A stretch of 8,167 bases of DNA from assembly GCA_030622395.1 (NCBI GenBank), contig JAUXGF010000106.1, positions 1 to 8,167 of the forward strand. The letters are read 5' to 3'. This stretch comes from Calditrichaceae bacterium (GTDB taxonomy: Bacteria > Calditrichota > Calditrichia > Calditrichales > Calditrichaceae). Position numbers and translations under genes: made by a program. Positions 1-5,880 of the stretch are shown here, piece by piece (within the stretch, counting starts at the first letter, position 1; every line of letters begins with the position of its first letter). The notes below the pieces were generated by a model. It was not told the DNA's origin, did no database searches, and saw only the letters and a program-made list of their open reading frames with translations.

Positions 1-32
1 ACAAGCTGACTAACAAATTGTTTGCGTTTCAT
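1..32 (-). CDS. hicA: HicA-family mRNA interferase toxin, 5' end only (truncated by window edge)
   Basis: An ATG at 32-30 overlaps the TGA stop of hicB (31-29) in an ATGA arrangement. The ten complete codons read MKRKQFVSQL, which matches the usual HicA N-terminus (M-K-R/K-x-F-x-x-x-L). HicA toxins are small double-stranded-RNA-binding-fold ribonucleases that cut mRNA and are neutralised by HicB. The identification rests on ten residues plus the position directly behind a HicB-like gene. The overlapping start implies translational coupling to hicB. The catalytic His region, normally about 25 residues in, lies outside the window, so whether the toxin is intact cannot be judged. Confidence 0.7.
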   Translation of the reverse strand, partial: MKRKQFVSQL

Positions 33-220
33 ATCGCTATTTTTTTCATCTTGTATTCTTGGGGTACATCATCCATCGCCATAATTAGATAAGCATCCTT
101 AATATTCTCTTCTAGTTCTTCAAAGGTTTCACCTTGCGTCATTATCTCAGGATGTTCGAGGAGTTTACCAAGCCAGAACTTTTCACCTTTCCAATAAATC
201 AATGTCATTTTACTGTTCAT
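29..220 (-). CDS. hicB: HicB-family antitoxin (short form)
   Basis: This 63-residue protein has the HicB partial RNase-H-like fold signature: an N-terminal strand with YWKGEKFWLGKLLEHPE, then TQGETFEELEENIKDAY, the helix found across HicB-like antitoxins. Residues after about 50 (DDVPQEYKMKK) form only a short tail, so the C-terminal HTH or ribbon-helix-helix DNA-binding domain of long HicB proteins is absent. HicB binds and blocks the HicA ribonuclease. The ATG at 220 has an AGGA site 8 nt upstream (232-229); an internal Met at residue 5 is the alternative. The gene sits first, ahead of hicA and overlapping it by 4 bp, which reverses the classic hicA-hicB order. The family call is firm. Autoregulation through a DNA-binding domain is not supported by this protein alone. 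Confidence 0.85.
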   Translation of the reverse strand: MNSKMTLIYWKGEKFWLGKLLEHPEIMTQGETFEELEENIKDAYLIMAMDDVPQEYKMKKIAI

Positions 221-253
221 AAGCTTTTTCCTGTAATGGAGTTAAAAAACTAT

Positions 254-282
254 AGTATATCACACAAAACGTTTCGTTGAAA
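254..282 (-). promoter_or_regulatory. Candidate sigma70-type promoter of hicBA
   Basis: On the minus strand there is a -10 match TATACT (259-254, 5 of 6 to consensus). It lies 17 nt downstream of a poor -35 candidate TTTCAA (282-277). The predicted transcription start would fall about 25-30 nt before the hicB ATG, leaving room for its AGGA site. The -10 and its position are persuasive; the -35 is weak. Confidence 0.4.
264..277. promoter_or_regulatory. Near-palindrome between -35 and -10 of hicBA (possible operator)
   Basis: The 14-bp sequence acaaaacgtttcgt... centred between 270 and 271 is self-complementary apart from one mismatched pair (266/275), with a perfect AAACGTTT core. It occupies the spacer of the candidate hicBA promoter, where a repressor would block RNA polymerase. 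Autorepression is common for toxin-antitoxin operons. This HicB lacks an obvious DNA-binding domain, so the binding protein, if any, is unknown. Confidence 0.3.
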
Positions 283-359
283 TATGTAGTGATAAAAACC
301 CTTACCCACGCTCTCTGCCTAACAATTATCTTACTTTATTTTTTAAAGTTAATTTTTCA

Positions 360-379
360 CATCCCTATTTTTAGGGATG
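360..379. terminator. Perfect 8-bp hairpin downstream of the transglutaminase-like gene
   Basis: CATCCCTA (360-367) and TAGGGATG (372-379) form a perfect stem with a 4-nt T loop, beginning 27 bp past the stop codon at 407. On the minus strand the stem is followed by GTGAAAAATTAAC, so the U-tract of a canonical intrinsic terminator is missing. It may be a weak or Rho-assisted terminator or an RNA 3'-end stabiliser. Confidence 0.35.
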
Positions 380-406
380 AAACTACCCGTAACAAAAAAT
401 CTCAAT

Positions 407-1861
407 TTAAAGCTGAATAACCTTAGGTTCAACTTTTTTAAATTCTGGCATAGCCATTCCCGCGTCGGCGTTAATATATGTAGGATCGCAGACTGTATAT
501 TTTTTGCCTTTATAGTTTATTACGTCGCCGGGAATATCACTGCTAAAATGCACCGCCGTGGCGATATGTCCGGGGTAGTCAAGTACAATAATTTCCATAC
601 CTAATAAATGCCGCACAAGGTAGGAAAATAAAATTGAACGGTCTTCGCAATCCGAACTTGGATAAAAGATTGTTTCCTCGGGCATTAAATATTTTTCCCT
701 GCCGAATTGTTGATCGTCTGTTTTATAGTCAAAGGCAGTTTGGATGAATCGTAATAGAAAGTTCACCGCTTCTAATTCCGATTTTCCCTTAACATGAGGC
801 TTGAGGGCGTTCAAAAGGGAATAATCGGCGTAATTTGAAATGGGCGCCTCAAAATAAATCTTAATTTCTGTCTGTGGATATTTCTTAAAAAAATCAACTA
901 TATCATTATCATACTGAACGTCAATTTGATATTCTTTATTTTTAAATTTAAAATGAAGCGATTTACTGATAATTTTATTTGTAATTTGAGGAACCGCCGG
1001 TAATTTTAAAGCGATCAATTTATTTGCGCCTTCGTATTTACCGTTGTAAGTATAAACCTTGCCGTCGAGATTTACTTTGCCGTCAATACTGATAAAATAG
1101 AATTTTTTGTTATCTAAAGTTACATAACGGTTTTCATAAATCAAATTCTCATTTGGAAGCAGTAAAAAGATATTGTTTTCTTTGTAGGCAATTTTGGCGT
1201 CATAACCCGATTTTATAATTAAGAACCAGATAAATAAATTTCTTTTACTTTCTGAACCGGGAAATATCTTTTTTGCAGTTTGATGTACAAGCAGTACGTA
1301 GCCCCAGTCGTTAAGCGCCATTTGTTTTTTATGATTTTGAAGCTGCTTTAATAAATCTTTATATTTAGAACTGCCCATTCTTTGCCAGGCTGCGCAAATA
1401 ACTTCATTATTTATAGGGCTTTTTAAATCCAGTTTAAAATCCCTTTTATAATTAACAGATACATTAGCTCCGAAGTAATTAATAGTTATGACATGCTCCT
1501 GCTTTTTTACCGGCGGTTTTGGGGGAGGAGGCGGAAGCGGTTTTTTCTGTGGTACGGGGATATCTTTAACTTTTTTAATTTTATCAACCAGGGGAGCTTC
1601 CGGCTTATCTTTCTTTTTTGCCACAGGAATATTTTTAGGTTTGGGCTTTTTATCAAATACAATGCCTTGCGCCGATAAATATTCCTGCCAATCCTTTTTT
1701 AAAAAATCGAGAAAGGCGCGGTCTTCTTCTTCTAAAAATTTGTTAAACTGCTGCTGGTCTTTTTTTAGCCACTTTTGATAATTATCCTGAGCATGAATCT
1801 GGCTGAAGCCAATTAAGAAAACGAACAGCGTTAACACTAATTGTTTAAATTTATCCGGCAT
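407..1861 (-). CDS. Secreted transglutaminase-like (papain-fold) protein with Pro/Lys-rich linker
   Basis: The start at 1861 is preferred over the ATG at 1867. The AAAGAGGA site abuts the upstream ATG but lies 6 nt before 1861. The resulting 484-residue protein has a hydrophobic signal peptide ending near IHAQ (about 1-25) and no lipobox. Residues about 26-62 form a charged helical segment (WLKKDQQQFNKFLEEEDRAF...). Residues about 70-122 are rich in Pro and Lys, including a PPPPPKPP run, which suggests a spacer. After a mid-region of no recognised family (about 123-355) comes a C-terminal transglutaminase-like core with SDCEDRS (Cys405), YPGHIATAV (His432) and CDPTYINA (Asp459), a complete Cys-His-Asp triad. 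Such proteins may be proteases, amidases or cross-linkers; the substrate is unknown. A similar DCEDRS...YPGH...DPTY arrangement is familiar to me from Bacteroidota-type hypothetical proteins. The gene follows a terminator almost directly, so readthrough or an unseen promoter must drive it. Confidence 0.85.
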   Translation of the reverse strand: MPDKFKQLVLTLFVFLIGFSQIHAQDNYQKWLKKDQQQFNKFLEEEDRAFLDFLKKDWQEYLSAQGIVFDKKPKPKNIPVAKKKDKPEAPLVDKIKKVKDIPVPQKKPLPPPPPKPPVKKQEHVITINYFGANVSVNYKRDFKLDLKSPINNEVICAAWQRMGSSKYKDLLKQLQNHKKQMALNDWGYVLLVHQTAKKIFPGSESKRNLFIWFLIIKSGYDAKIAYKENNIFLLLPNENLIYENRYVTLDNKKFYFISIDGKVNLDGKVYTYNGKYEGANKLIALKLPAVPQITNKIISKSLHFKFKNKEYQIDVQYDNDIVDFFKKYPQTEIKIYFEAPISNYADYSLLNALKPHVKGKSELEAVNFLLRFIQTAFDYKTDDQQFGREKYLMPEETIFYPSSDCEDRSILFSYLVRHLLGMEIIVLDYPGHIATAVHFSSDIPGDVINYKGKKYTVCDPTYINADAGMAMPEFKKVEPKVIQL

Positions 1862-1867
1862 AATCAT

Positions 1868-1875
1868 TCCTCTTT
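1868..1875 (-). promoter_or_regulatory. Ribosome binding site fixing the transglutaminase-like start at 1861
   Basis: AAAGAGGA on the minus strand has zero spacing to the ATG at 1867 but 6 nt to the in-frame ATG at 1861. The latter is therefore the likely initiation codon. The site lies only a few bases beyond the U-tract of the preceding terminator. Confidence 0.6.
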
Positions 1876-1877
1876 AT

Positions 1878-1920
1878 AAAAAAGGCATAAGATTTTTTAA
1901 TAAAAGTAAAACCTTATGCC
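1878..1920 (-). terminator. Intrinsic terminator after the YfaP-like gene
   Basis: On the minus strand GGCATAAG (1920-1913) pairs with CTTATGCC (1891-1884). The stem extends past one mismatch by four further A-T pairs (1911-1908 with 1896-1893), and the second arm is followed by TTTTTT (1883-1878). It starts 30 bp past the stop of the YfaP-like gene and ends just before the ribosome binding site of the next gene. It may partly attenuate downstream expression rather than separate the two units fully. Confidence 0.8.
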
Positions 1921-1949
1921 GGGTTAAAATTTATTGTTTAAGATGTTTT

Positions 1950-3125
1950 TTATTGTATTACGCGAGAACTATTACTTTCGTCATAAAGTTGATTAATTGG
2001 GACAACCTGGTGATTAGCGTCTATTTTAAAAACCTTCCAGACATTTCCTTCCTGCCCATAGGGAACGTTATAGCTTGAATGAAGTCTGCCTTCGGCATAA
2101 ACGTCCACATGCGCGCCGCTGAATGATAAATCCTGGCTGTGCCTGCGATTTCTGCCGCTGTAATTATGTACGGCGTATTCATAAATCCCTCTGGCAGGTT
2201 TGTAAATTGTTATGGTTTCCGGTCCATACATATTCTTATCATCAATATCTAAGAAATTCTTGCCGCCGATCATAATTCTTTTGTTCCACCAAATGTGAAA
2301 ATCGCCTCCCTCAGGCATAGGACCTGCCAGATGAGCGTCAAGGTCTTTTGGATAGGGACCCCATGTTAAAACAATTCTGAATTGGCGGATTTCCGGCGAA
2401 AGTGCAAAACTCATACTTACCGGTAATTCGGTTAAATCCATTTCGAACTCATGCTGTGATGATAAAAAGCCGGGTTTGGTAAATTTTACGGAATACTTGC
2501 CGTAATCGAATTTTTGAGTAAAAATTCCCTTTTCATCTGTGACGCCGGCAGCGATTGTTTCTCCGGTTCGTATGTTTTTAATAACTACGCTGACACTCGG
2601 CAATAGCTGTCCGTTGGCGGCGTTAACCATAGCAACATGATAGATGCGCTGCTGCTGATACATTTCCACGAAATTACAAAAATGTCCGTCAACAATCGCT
2701 CCCCCTCTGAAAACCAAACCTTTTGTTTTGGGCGGAACCTGCACCTGGTAACTTTGATTGTTTACATTATCTTCAATCAATACGGTTACCTTTGATTCGG
2801 ACAGCATAAAAAAGTCTTCTTCTTCTGCAAAATCTTCATCCATTAAGGCGTTAACAGCCCAGATATTAAAAAGTTTTCCCTTAGAATTATTGATAACAAA
2901 TTCTTGCGACCCGCCTGCGAATGTGCGGTTAACCGTTACATTGCCGTCGCTGGAAGGTTTGCTTAAATTCCCGCGGATAATTTCCACTTTTCCATCATGA
3001 TAGTATTGAAGCACACCTTCAGCTTCGCCGCCCATTGCCATTTCATCCCATTTAATTGTTACTTTAAAGTCGTAGGCAAATAGCGGTAAGATAGAAATCA
3101 GCAGGATTAGTATAATGTTACGCAT
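1950..3125 (-). CDS. Secreted protein with carboxypeptidase-regulatory-like and DUF2135 (YfaP-like) domains
   Basis: The ATG at 3125 is chosen because AAAGGA lies 6 nt upstream; an in-frame ATG at 3140 has no ribosome site. The 391-residue product has a signal peptide (MRNIILILLISILPLFA, about 1-17) without lipobox Cys. Residues about 19-155 form a beta-rich N-terminal region of no recognised family. Residues about 163-242 (VNAANGQLLPSVSVVIKN...GVTDEKGIF...YSVKFTKPGF) are a carboxypeptidase-regulatory/prealbumin-like beta-sandwich. Residues about 249-370 match DUF2135 as in YfaP: RIVLTWGPYPKDLDAHL, FHIWWN, acidic FLDIDD, a YEYAVHNYSG strand and VWKVFKID. The Asp cluster (D261, D263, D293, D295, D296) could bind metal, an inference. 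In E. coli yfaP lies by an alpha-2-macroglobulin-like gene; none is seen here. The gene follows the LPP20-like gene by 28 bp, probably in one transcript. The domain calls are firm, the function unknown. Confidence 0.87.
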   Translation of the reverse strand: MRNIILILLISILPLFAYDFKVTIKWDEMAMGGEAEGVLQYYHDGKVEIIRGNLSKPSSDGNVTVNRTFAGGSQEFVINNSKGKLFNIWAVNALMDEDFAEEEDFFMLSESKVTVLIEDNVNNQSYQVQVPPKTKGLVFRGGAIVDGHFCNFVEMYQQQRIYHVAMVNAANGQLLPSVSVVIKNIRTGETIAAGVTDEKGIFTQKFDYGKYSVKFTKPGFLSSQHEFEMDLTELPVSMSFALSPEIRQFRIVLTWGPYPKDLDAHLAGPMPEGGDFHIWWNKRIMIGGKNFLDIDDKNMYGPETITIYKPARGIYEYAVHNYSGRNRRHSQDLSFSGAHVDVYAEGRLHSSYNVPYGQEGNVWKVFKIDANHQVVPINQLYDESNSSRVIQ

Positions 3126-3131
3126 ATAAAA

Positions 3132-3137
3132 TCCTTT
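3132..3137 (-). promoter_or_regulatory. Ribosome binding site fixing the YfaP-like start at 3125
   Basis: AAAGGA on the minus strand is 6 nt upstream of the ATG at 3125 and overlaps the codons that follow the alternative ATG at 3140. It supports the shorter product, whose signal peptide then begins directly with M-R-N and a hydrophobic core. Confidence 0.6.
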
Positions 3138-3153
3138 CATAAGATATTAATTT

Positions 3154-3969
3154 TTATTGATGGGATTTTTGTTTTAACATAGGCGATATAATATCATTTT
3201 TAGCTATGCGCGCCAATGCATAATATAGTTTATTAGCCCTATCCGGGAAGCGTTCTATAATGGAAATATTGCGCAATAAGTATTTTAGTTTTAAAAAGTA
3301 AATTTGCTCTATATAACTTACTTCCTCTTCATTGTTATAGCTTTCCTGTGTTAATATTTTAACTTCATGCATTTCTATTGCAAGATTGGTTAATATGGTA
3401 AAAATAGCCTGTTCTTCCGCGGTTTTCCAGCCGTCATTTTCATTTCCTATTGCGGTATACATGCCGCTTCCATAATAAAATTGATCGTCTTCCATAAAAT
3501 CTTTATCTATCCATTGGGGACGGGATAAATCTTCGATTTTGATTCTCGGAGCCTCAAATTCAAATGTTGAATCTATAGTAGAATCTATGACAAAAGCAGA
3601 TATGTAATCTTTTGTAAATACACTTACGTCAAACCGGTCAATCTGAATCAGGCGTCCATGAATTTCTTCTAAAGAATCAGTAGAAAAATAGTAAAAATAA
3701 TTACTGTTTTTTAATAGATCGTCTTCGGCTGCGGTTTCGTAAATCTCTAAAGTTCCGAGAACGATGCATTCATTATATGCGCAAAACATATTCTCTGCGT
3801 CTTCAACGGAAGATAGACCGCCGTAACTATATCCGATGATTAAATTATCGTATCTGCCCTGAAATATGAACCATTCAGGATAAATATTTGACGCAGAAGC
3901 AGAAAAGCTTAAAAAGAACAAAGCGGAAAAAAATAAGGTCTTAATATTACTATGTATAAAATTAATCAT
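3154..3969 (-). CDS. Secreted protein with two LPP20-like modules
   Basis: The 271-residue product starts at ATG 3969; a TTG at 3975 is an in-frame alternative, and neither has a clear ribosome site. A hydrophobic signal peptide (about 1-27, ending ASAS) has no lipobox Cys, so the protein is probably periplasmic rather than lipidated. Two stretches resemble the LPP20 pattern (P-x-W, a short strand with G-x-G/G-x-S, then an Ala-rich helix). The first is PEWF (31-34) with IIGYSYGG and SVEDAENMFCAYNE (about 54-67). The second is PQWI (151-154) with FYYGSGMYTA and WKTAEEQAIFTILTNLA (181-197), followed by strands ending YYALARI. The second is clearer; the first is diverged. LPP20 is named for a Helicobacter pylori lipoprotein; the family's biochemical role is poorly defined. 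The gene probably shares a transcript with the downstream YfaP-like gene. The coding call is firm, the family call moderate. Confidence 0.75.
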   Translation of the reverse strand: MINFIHSNIKTLFFSALFFLSFSASASNIYPEWFIFQGRYDNLIIGYSYGGLSSVEDAENMFCAYNECIVLGTLEIYETAAEDDLLKNSNYFYYFSTDSLEEIHGRLIQIDRFDVSVFTKDYISAFVIDSTIDSTFEFEAPRIKIEDLSRPQWIDKDFMEDDQFYYGSGMYTAIGNENDGWKTAEEQAIFTILTNLAIEMHEVKILTQESYNNEEEVSYIEQIYFLKLKYLLRNISIIERFPDRANKLYYALARIAKNDIISPMLKQKSHQ

Positions 3970-3994
3970 TTTCAATTGAATTGTTGTTATCTAA

Positions 3995-4022
3995 AGAATA
4001 ATAATTTTTAGGAATAGGTAAA
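3995..4022 (-). promoter_or_regulatory. Weak candidate promoter for the two-module LPP20-like gene
   Basis: On the minus strand TTTACC (4022-4017) and TATTCT (4000-3995) are separated by 16 nt, each matching the sigma70 consensus at 4 of 6 positions. They sit between the terminator of the preceding gene and the ATG at 3969, where a promoter is needed. In such AT-rich DNA this match could be chance. Confidence 0.25.
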
Positions 4023-4032
4023 TAGAATGAAT

Positions 4033-4069
4033 AAAAAAATACGGAATAGCGTGCAGGCTATTCCGTATT
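4033..4069 (-). terminator. Strong intrinsic terminator of the short LPP20 lipoprotein gene
   Basis: A perfect 13-bp inverted repeat (AATACGGAATAGC at 4038-4050 against 4057-4069) has a 6-nt loop. In the minus direction it is followed by a run of T (4039-4033). It begins 12 bp after the stop codon at 4082 and closes that transcription unit. Confidence 0.92.
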
Positions 4070-4081
4070 GAAGTGAAAAAA

Positions 4082-4687
4082 CTAGAAACCGCTGTCTTGC
4101 TGTTTTTCGTAATCTTTCATTTCTTTATTCAATTCATCATACGCCTGAGAAGCCCTGAAGCGTTCATAAAGTTTAGGTTTTGATTTCTTCATCTCATCAA
4201 AAATAGACATATTTACTTTATTCGGTTCTATTGCAACAAGAGCTGCGGCTGTAAGTTGCCCGGTTTCTTTATTCTTAGTGTATTTAACCTTTTTAGTGAT
4301 AGCTCCCTGAAGCATAGTGCTGGTCAGTGTTTTTGTGACCGTTGTAAACGCTTCATTAATTTCAGAATCGTCCGCGCTTCCAATTTCTTCCTGGAATGAT
4401 TTCTTCATTTTCTGCACTTTGGTGTTAAAAATTTCAGCCAATTGACCCTGGGCGTCGGTAACGGCTTTTTTCTTTGCAAGGTCTTGACGTTTGGAAATGC
4501 CCTGACCTACAGATGCAACGCCGCCGCCGTCAATAATAGCGTTAGCCGCATCGATCATATCCTGAAACGGGTCCTCAAAAACTTCGTCTGTGGTCAAAGG
4601 CTTAATAGTTTTTTTGCCCCCGCCGCAAGCGGTGATCATGCTTAGCGCAAAAACAAGAACAAAAGCAAATAAAAAATACTTCTTCAT
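4082..4687 (-). CDS. LPP20-family lipoprotein, short form
   Basis: The 201-residue protein starts at an ATG with AGGAG 7 nt upstream (4699-4695). Its signal peptide ends in the lipobox ITAC, making Cys21 the predicted lipidated residue. The sequence after it (GGGKK) is a usual tether with no Asp at +2, consistent with outer-membrane sorting by enterobacterial rules. The LPP20 core is at about 53-155: GGGVASVGQGISKRQDLAKK, the Ala-rich helix KAVTDAQGQLAEIF, a helical region with many Thr (114-126), a strand KKVKYTKNKETGQL and the closing strand TAAALVAIEP. The C-terminus (YERFRASQAYDELNKEMKDYEK, about 174-195) is a charged helix. A 119-bp upstream gap without terminator leaves open both its own promoter and readthrough from the COG3014/LPP20 operon. 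The family role is not established; an envelope-associated structural or assembly role is inference. Confidence 0.88.
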   Translation of the reverse strand: MKKYFLFAFVLVFALSMITACGGGKKTIKPLTTDEVFEDPFQDMIDAANAIIDGGGVASVGQGISKRQDLAKKKAVTDAQGQLAEIFNTKVQKMKKSFQEEIGSADDSEINEAFTTVTKTLTSTMLQGAITKKVKYTKNKETGQLTAAALVAIEPNKVNMSIFDEMKKSKPKLYERFRASQAYDELNKEMKDYEKQQDSGF

Positions 4688-4724
4688 AATGAATCTCCTA
4701 ATTAGTTGGTTAATGTCAGTAATT

Positions 4725-4752
4725 ATTATTTAAATGTTTCACAAGTATTCAA
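4725..4752 (-). promoter_or_regulatory. Weak candidate promoter for the short LPP20 lipoprotein gene
   Basis: On the minus strand TTGAAT (4752-4747, 4 of 6 to the -35 consensus) is followed after 16 nt by AATAAT (4730-4725, 5 of 6 to TATAAT). This would place the transcript start about 25-30 nt upstream of the AGGAG-preceded ATG at 4687. The surrounding DNA is very AT-rich, so chance matches are likely. Confidence 0.3.
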
Positions 4753-4806
4753 AATTTTTTAAACTTTTTCATTGATGCAGATCAAATTATTAAAATTTTA
4801 TCTAAT

Positions 4807-5862
4807 TTACAACGAATTAATGTAATTTAAAAATTGTTTGTAAAAATTATTATTCAATTCGTTTTTTACTTTATTCATTATTTTTGCGCGGGCTGCTTCT
4901 TGCGAAATACCTATTGTCCTGCTGTTAATATTAAAAGCCTTTAAGGAATAGTTATTAATATTATCTTTTACTTCTATTGTTAATTTCCAATTATAACCGG
5001 TTGTATTTTTTCTGCCCAGATTAGCGGGCTGTAAATCCAGGCTGTATTTAAAAATAAAATCTCCGCTGCTTTCAACAATTTTGAAACCGATCTTGCCGAC
5101 AGTTTCTTTAACGTAATCGCCGACTTCCACAGGAGTTTCGCCGGTAGAAGTTAAAGCGACAGATATTTGATCCAGCAGGGAACGCATTTCCTTGTCAAGT
5201 TCGCTTTTCTTTATAGAAGCGGGAACTTCTTCACCGGTTACGGATATTATTTGATATTGCTGTCTTAAAATTTCATTAATATCTGTGATTGTCTTCGCTT
5301 TGCTAAGAAAAGCAAACTTATTAAGCTTATTCGGACTGTTTTTATAATTCTTGAAATATTCCGAAATTTTATTATCATTATTTTCAATATCTTTCTTATA
5401 AAGCTCTTCGGTTTCCGCACGGTCTAAAACAGCTAAAACGTAATGTAGCCCATCGGTGGAACAAAATTGCGATTTTTCAATTCTAATATTTTTCAATTTT
5501 TGCTGACTGGCAACTGAAGTCCTGTTTAACATCTGTGAAGTGAAAGACAGGTCCGATCCACTTTTGCCTTCCGATTCCATATAATTTTCGATTAAGGTTT
5601 GATCCACTTTGACGTCGGATTGGAAAACCTTAGCAATAGTGCCTATGGCGTTATCTTCCCCCGCTTTACGCGTATCGCCCGTTCCGACTCCAACAATGTA
5701 TAATTCTTTTGGATAGAATTTATGCGGGTTATCAGCCCATGCCGGTATAGATGGTGATTTATCGTCGGCTGGAGCAGATTTTTGAGCGTAGGTGGCGCAG
5801 CTAAATAGGATGAAAAGGGCTGTTAAAAGCAGAAGACTGTTGATTGTTTTAAAATAAATCAT
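4807..5862 (-). CDS. LPP20-domain lipoprotein, long form
   Basis: The 351-residue product begins at an ATG with GGGGA about 6 nt upstream. The signal peptide ends in lipobox LFSC (Cys22), followed by a Lys/Asp/Pro-rich tether to about residue 38. Residues about 39-150 are an LPP20-type module: IPAWADNP, YIVGVGTGDTRKAGEDNAIG, AKVFQSDVKVDQ, then a long insert and the closing strand GLHYVLAVLDRAETEELY. A charged helical linker (about 152-205) leads to a C-terminal domain (about 215-351) with two likely alpha/beta units and Lys/Asn-rich ending; I do not recognise it. The gene is 18 bp behind the COG3014-type lipoprotein gene, too close for an independent promoter of normal size, so co-transcription is very likely. 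LPP20-like proteins with C-terminal extensions and COG3014 genes occur together in other envelope gene clusters as I recall them, but no mechanism is established. Confidence 0.85.
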   Translation of the reverse strand: MIYFKTINSLLLLTALFILFSCATYAQKSAPADDKSPSIPAWADNPHKFYPKELYIVGVGTGDTRKAGEDNAIGTIAKVFQSDVKVDQTLIENYMESEGKSGSDLSFTSQMLNRTSVASQQKLKNIRIEKSQFCSTDGLHYVLAVLDRAETEELYKKDIENNDNKISEYFKNYKNSPNKLNKFAFLSKAKTITDINEILRQQYQIISVTGEEVPASIKKSELDKEMRSLLDQISVALTSTGETPVEVGDYVKETVGKIGFKIVESSGDFIFKYSLDLQPANLGRKNTTGYNWKLTIEVKDNINNYSLKAFNINSRTIGISQEAARAKIMNKVKNELNNNFYKQFLNYINSL

Positions 5863-5880
5863 TTTTCGTCCCCGTTATTT

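Noticed and set aside
309..320. Short similarity (acgctctc) between the hicBA upstream region and the structured RNA candidate at 7414-7421
   Set aside because: Only eight bases match and the pairing partners are absent near 309, so this is best taken as chance.
334..348. Small cttta/taaag hairpin with a T loop upstream of hicB
   Set aside because: It is a five-bp AT-rich stem in AT-rich DNA and is expected by chance.
377..604. Open frame of 75 codons on the plus strand
   Set aside because: It lies antisense to the C-terminal transglutaminase-like coding sequence, whose triad motifs are clearly genuine, and its start falls inside the hairpin at 360-379. No ribosome site or protein signature supports it.
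1488..1778. Plus-strand frames of 96 and 61 codons with Gly/Phe-rich products
   Set aside because: They are antisense reflections of the Pro/Lys-rich linker; the Gly run is simply the complement of the Pro codons.
2758..3000. Plus-strand frame of 80 codons
   Set aside because: It is antisense to the YfaP-like gene, Ser-rich from complementary codons, with no start signal.
4442..4645. Plus-strand frame of 67 codons
   Set aside because: It lies opposite the LPP20 core of the short lipoprotein and shows no features of its own.
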